From an uncultured Dechloromonas sp. (lineage in GTDB: Bacteria; Pseudomonadota; Gammaproteobacteria; Burkholderiales; Rhodocyclaceae): a DNA stretch of 6,514 nt. The translations under genes were made by a program, and so were the position numbers. The stretch spans positions 1 through 6,514 of the forward strand of contig CAMKYP010000227.1 in NCBI GenBank assembly GCA_946477505.1, read 5' to 3'. The notes beneath the pieces were generated by a model. It was not told where the DNA came from. It did no database searches and saw only the letters and a program-made list of their open reading frames with translations. The stretch's first letter is position 1; every line of letters begins with the position of its first letter. Shown here in pieces: positions 5,601 to 6,514 of this stretch.

Positions 5601-6514
5601 CGTCGGCGTTGATGGTGATGCTGCCGACGTTGGCGATGGCGACGGCGCTACCGACGGCTTGCGTGCCGCTGATGCCGGCGATGGTGTAGCCGGTGATGCT
5701 CAGGGTGTCGCCATCAACGTCGCTGGCGTTGTTGAGCAGGTCGCCGGCCGCGCCGTTGGCGACCGTCAGCGTCGTGTCTTCGGTGACCGTGTTGGTTTCG
5801 TTGCCGTCGACCGGTGCATCGTTGACCGGGGTCATGCTCAGGGTCAGCGTCGAGGTGTCGGTACCGCCCTTGCCGTCCGAGACGGTGTAGGTGATGACCG
5901 GGATGGCGCCGGTGTAGTTGGCGACCGGGACGAAGCTGTAGCTGCCGTCGGCGTTGATGGTGATGCTGCCGACGTTGGCGATGGCGACGGCGCTACCGAC
6001 GGCTTGCGTGCCGCTGATGCCGGCGATGGTGTAGCCGGTGATGCTCAGGGTGTCGCCATCAACGTCGCTGGCGTTGTTGAGCAGGTCGCCGGCCGCGCCG
6101 TTGGCGACCGTCAGCGTCGTGTCTTCGGTAACCGTGTTGGTTTCGTTGCCGTCAACCGGTGCGTCGTTTTTACCGTTGATGGTGATGGTCAGCGTCGCGG
6201 TCGTCGTGCTGCCGTCGCCGTCGGTCAGGGTGTAGGTGAAGCTGTCGGTCAGCGGCGTCGAGTTGTCGTTGAGCGCATTGACCGTCGGGTTGGCGTTGTT
6301 CAGCGTGTAGGTGTAGCTGCCGTCCGCGTTCAGCACCAGCGTGCCGTAGCCGTTGGCGCTGACGAAGGTCCCCGCCGTCACCGGCGTGGCGTTGCTGTCG
6401 GCACCGACCGCATCGTTCGGCAGGACGTTGCCGCTTACCGTGTTCGGGCTGCTGTCTTCGGTGATGGTGTTGACGTCGGCGACCGCCACCGGCTTCGAGT
6501 CGGTGATGGTGATG
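2698..6514 (-). CDS. Giant VCBS/cadherin-like RTX adhesin secreted by type I system, 5'-partial
   Basis: C-terminal 1271 codons of a very large surface or secreted protein, probably a biofilm adhesin. The frame is open to the window edge. The codons before the first possible GTG (6487-6489) read ITITDSKP, the end of a preceding VCBS-type repeat, so that GTG is not the start. Numbering from it (1263 residues), the modules are: VCBS repeat 1-112; two near-identical cadherin-like repeats 113-227 and 228-342 (both with DVDGDT calcium-type loops, closed by VNDAPV or VNDPPV); a further cadherin-like module 343-473; predicted beta-sandwich 474-632; Ig-like 633-752; second sandwich 753-945; Ig-like 946-1056; RTX nonapeptides about 1077-1152; type I secretion C-terminal domain about 1153-1263. 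No cysteine occurs in the visible part, as usual for such proteins. Ligand, N-terminal anchor and any LapG-type cleavage site lie outside the window. The matching ABC exporter is not here either. Confidence 0.9.
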   Translation of the reverse strand, partial: ITITDSKPVAVADVNTITEDSSPNTVSGNVLPNDAVGADSNATPVTAGTFVSANGYGTLVLNADGSYTYTLNNANPTVNALNDNSTPLTDSFTYTLTDGDGSTTTATLTITINGKNDAPVDGNETNTVTEDTTLTVANGAAGDLLNNASDVDGDTLSITGYTIAGISGTQAVGSAVAIANVGSITINADGSYSFVPVANYTGAIPVITYTVSDGKGGTDTSTLTLSMTPVNDAPVDGNETNTVTEDTTLTVANGAAGDLLNNASDVDGDTLSITGYTIAGISGTQAVGSAVAIANVGSITINADGSYSFVPVANYTGAIPVITYTVSDGKGGTDTSTLTLSMSAVNDPPVVSGATVSGTEDTALLLNWSNFGVSDIDSPTITSVTVTVLPTDGVLQRFNAGTSTWTSVSAGQAISKADVDAGYIRFVPDANESGGSMFPTAGLGDQRSTYASFQISATDSSGASATGTVSVNIAPVVDTPLISMSGTGFVVQSITAGNISTTTNGFQVSALSAGGTGTISMNGAPSGFGVSGNPSGSGDGDPVEISGNNSEAIVVRFDNAVSSIDVSFAWKAPAETALVEFYRNGVLIGSNNYQGGSDGVDPAILLQPSGGGMFDEVRFKAPGLNDDYLINSIAFNRTVSSTSTVTVLEDQAVPLSVSSARTDLDGSESLSTTISGVPAGYTLTDGVHSFTGSAGASSVNVSSWNLSALQLTAPTHASGSITLTATATATETATGAQSSASTSLQVNIQPVADVPTLTVKAPSSLLVFENSWETVANGDASSEAVASTTLEGWTLVTTPDSFAGGTNVFEVWADRDSQQRQDGGSNTVHAAPGNGNNFLELNNADNNGALVQTLGISRSVSTVAGTVYELSFDYAGRPGFGVDYTRIGIYVDGVLVQQYAATSPQSSIDWKNLTFSFTGDGANHTVMIKTDASQFHTSGRGAFIDDLKMIAFQGVSAGNAGGGITSVALANYVTAGLVDTDGSETLSLAFAGVPSGATIVTGSGTYAAVGGVITISANELASAQLRFADSVTGSLSIGVTAIATETANGSQATSAAQTLNLEVRPKFSSTDTLYDEVNGYTDILGTTGNDTTVLDGTWGNDLIKGGAGDDRLGGTLGTGGNDVLDGGVGNDTLRGGAGNDVLIGGAGNDTLTGGTGADTFAWVLADRGTPGAPASDVVTDFNENAGDKLDLRDLLVGELHSGTNVGNLANYLHFEASGANTIVRISSTGGFSSGYSAAQVDQQITLQGVALSGTDQQIIQQLLTNNKLVTD
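2701..3033 (-). other. Type I secretion C-terminal domain of the RTX adhesin
   Basis: The last about 111 residues follow the RTX block and contain the typical order of this domain (T1SS_VCA0849-like): an aspartate-rich DVVTDFNENAGDKLDLRDLL segment, then a beta-rich part ending in ITLQGVAL, then a short amphipathic tail rich in Q and L that closes with NNKLVTD. In known relatives this end is the uncleaved signal recognised by the type I ABC exporter. An intact end indicates that the gene is probably functional at its 3' side. Confidence 0.85.
3034..3261 (-). repeat. RTX calcium-binding nonapeptide block (about 8 units)
   Basis: About eight GGxGxDxux-type units in a row are visible in the protein (residues 1077-1152). 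In order they are GTTGNDTTV, GTWGNDLIK, GGAGDDRLG, TGGNDVLD, GGVGNDTLR, GGAGNDVLI, GGAGNDTLT and GGTGADTF. A few extra residues (GTLG) break the register between the third and fourth units. Such blocks bind calcium outside the cell and fold into a parallel beta-roll after export. The first two units are degenerate at the second glycine. Confidence 0.92.
3322..3654 (-). other. Ig-like module B of the adhesin (residues 946-1056)
   Basis: Predicted beta-sandwich module with landmarks VDTDGSETLSLAF, GVPSGA, an NELASAQLRF strand and an AIATETANGS strand before LNLEV. The same landmarks occur in module A (4234-4593), so the two are diverged paralogues. This type of module is common in Bap/LapA-like adhesins. 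Boundaries are approximate. Confidence 0.6.
3655..4233 (-). other. Predicted beta-sandwich module 2 of the adhesin (residues 753-945)
   Basis: A non-repetitive domain of roughly 190 residues with features of a jelly-roll, carbohydrate-binding-like fold: EGWTLVTTPD, then GNNFLELNN, then a VYELSFDYAGRPG strand, VDGVLVQQY, and a final strand FIDDLKMIAF. Aromatic residues and Asn/Asp are frequent. It sits between the opening strand (VADVPTLTV) and the body of the Ig-like module that follows. Carbohydrate binding is an inference from the strand pattern. No catalytic motif is recognised. Confidence 0.5.
4234..4593 (-). other. Ig-like module A of the adhesin (residues 633-752)
   Basis: Predicted Ig-like extracellular module with TVLEDQAVPL, TDLDGSESLSTTI, GVPAGYTL, a WNLSALQLTAP strand and a TATATETATG strand before LQVNIQPVADVP. 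It shares the same ordered landmarks with module B (3322-3654) but differs at many positions, so the duplication is old. It is probably a stalk element. Boundaries are approximate. Confidence 0.6.
4594..5070 (-). other. Predicted beta-sandwich module 1 of the adhesin (residues 474-632)
   Basis: A non-repetitive segment of about 160 residues, glycine- and serine-rich at its start, followed by alternating strands: EAIVVRFDNAVSSIDVSFAW, ALVEFYRNGVLIGS, MFDEVRFKAPG and DDYLINSIAF. This pattern resembles extracellular jelly-roll domains that bind sugars or other ligands. It ends much like module 2 (DD..L....IAF), but the rest is not obviously alike. Family membership was not recognised with confidence. 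Confidence 0.45.
5071..5463 (-). other. Cadherin-like module of the adhesin (residues 343-473)
   Basis: A single diverged cadherin-like module following the tandem pair. It starts with TVSGTEDTALLLNWSNFGVSDIDSP when read in parts, has LPTDGVLQRF, a DVDAGYIRFVPDAN motif typical of this class, and closes with SFQISATDSSG and VSVNIAPVVDTP. Such modules make up the extended stalk of many RTX adhesins. Boundaries are approximate. Confidence 0.6.
5474..5818 (-). repeat. 345-base tandem repeat, copy nearer the 3' end of the gene
   Basis: One of two adjacent in-frame 345-base copies (115 codons each) encoding a cadherin-like repeat that runs from DGNETNTVTEDTT to the VNDPPV linker. By eye it differs from the neighbouring copy at six positions (5484, 5486, 5518, 5785, 5809, 5818), and 5519-5784 is identical to 5864-6129 over 266 bases. 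The differences at 5484 and 5486 change the linker from TPVND to SAVND. Confidence 0.95.
5819..6163 (-). repeat. 345-base tandem repeat, copy nearer the 5' end of the gene
   Basis: Second copy of the in-frame tandem duplication, directly abutting the first. It encodes the repeat closed by TPVNDAPV. Beyond 6163 the similarity stops abruptly and a different module (VCBS) begins, so only two copies of this unit are visible in the window. Confidence 0.95.
6154..6514 (-). other. VCBS repeat of the adhesin, partial at window edge
   Basis: A VCBS-type module with the usual order: VADVNTITEDSSPNTVSGN, then NVLPND, GTFVSANGYGTLVLNADGSY, YTLNN, and a closing strand DSFTYTLTDGDGST before LTITINGKNDAPV. 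The residues just before it at the window edge (ITITDSKP) look like the end of an identical type of module, so more VCBS units probably follow outside the window. Known role: adhesion or stalk repeats in large secreted proteins of Vibrio, Colwellia, Bradyrhizobium and Shewanella, from which the name derives. Confidence 0.85.

Noticed and set aside
5474..6163. CRISPR array or mobile element as explanation for the repeats
   Set aside because: The unit is 345 bases, in frame, without spacers, terminal inverted repeats or a transposase, and encodes a known adhesin repeat type.
5693..6235. Pair of similar plus-strand open frames at 5693-5890 and 6038-6235
   Set aside because: They are antisense shadows of the 345-base tandem repeat, low-complexity in S, V and L, and lack ribosome sites. 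Their similarity follows from the duplicated DNA.

Overview
The window looks like a piece of a GC-rich proteobacterial chromosome, most plausibly a denitrifying betaproteobacterium of the Rhodocyclales (Dechloromonas/Azonexus/Thauera type). That placement is inferred from gene content and codon usage, not from a marker gene. There are three real genes and all are protein-coding. Two of them run off the window edges. No rRNA, tRNA, insertion sequence, CRISPR array or replication origin was seen.

Left part (1-2605, + strand): the 3' portion of norD comes first. It encodes the VWA-domain protein that, with the AAA+ protein NorQ, activates respiratory nitric oxide reductase. A 79-base gap follows, then a Crp/Fnr-family regulator of the Dnr type, which in denitrifiers responds to nitric oxide and switches on nor and related genes. 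The two probably form the end of a nor cluster (norCBQD-dnr-like). norCBQ would lie upstream, outside the window.

Middle (2606-2697): a short convergent intergenic region holds a 12-bp perfect hairpin flanked by A and T tracts. It serves as a bidirectional terminator for dnr and for the gene arriving from the right.

Right part (2698-6514, - strand): this is the C-terminal 1271 codons of a giant, cysteine-free, modular secreted protein. From N to C it carries a VCBS repeat, two near-identical 115-residue cadherin-like repeats (a 345-base tandem duplication), another cadherin-like module, and two units that each pair a distinct predicted beta-sandwich with an Ig-like module. A calcium-binding RTX nonapeptide block and a type I secretion C-terminal signal close the protein. 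It is probably a biofilm or surface adhesin exported by an ABC-type type I system that is not in this window. Its N-terminus lies beyond the right edge.

The left genes form one functional unit (NO reduction and its control). The adhesin is convergent and insulated by the terminator, so no functional link between the two halves is shown by the sequence. The points most worth a second look are the near-identical tandem repeats, the composition change inside the adhesin, and two different sandwich domains apparently inserted at the same place in paralogous Ig-like modules.
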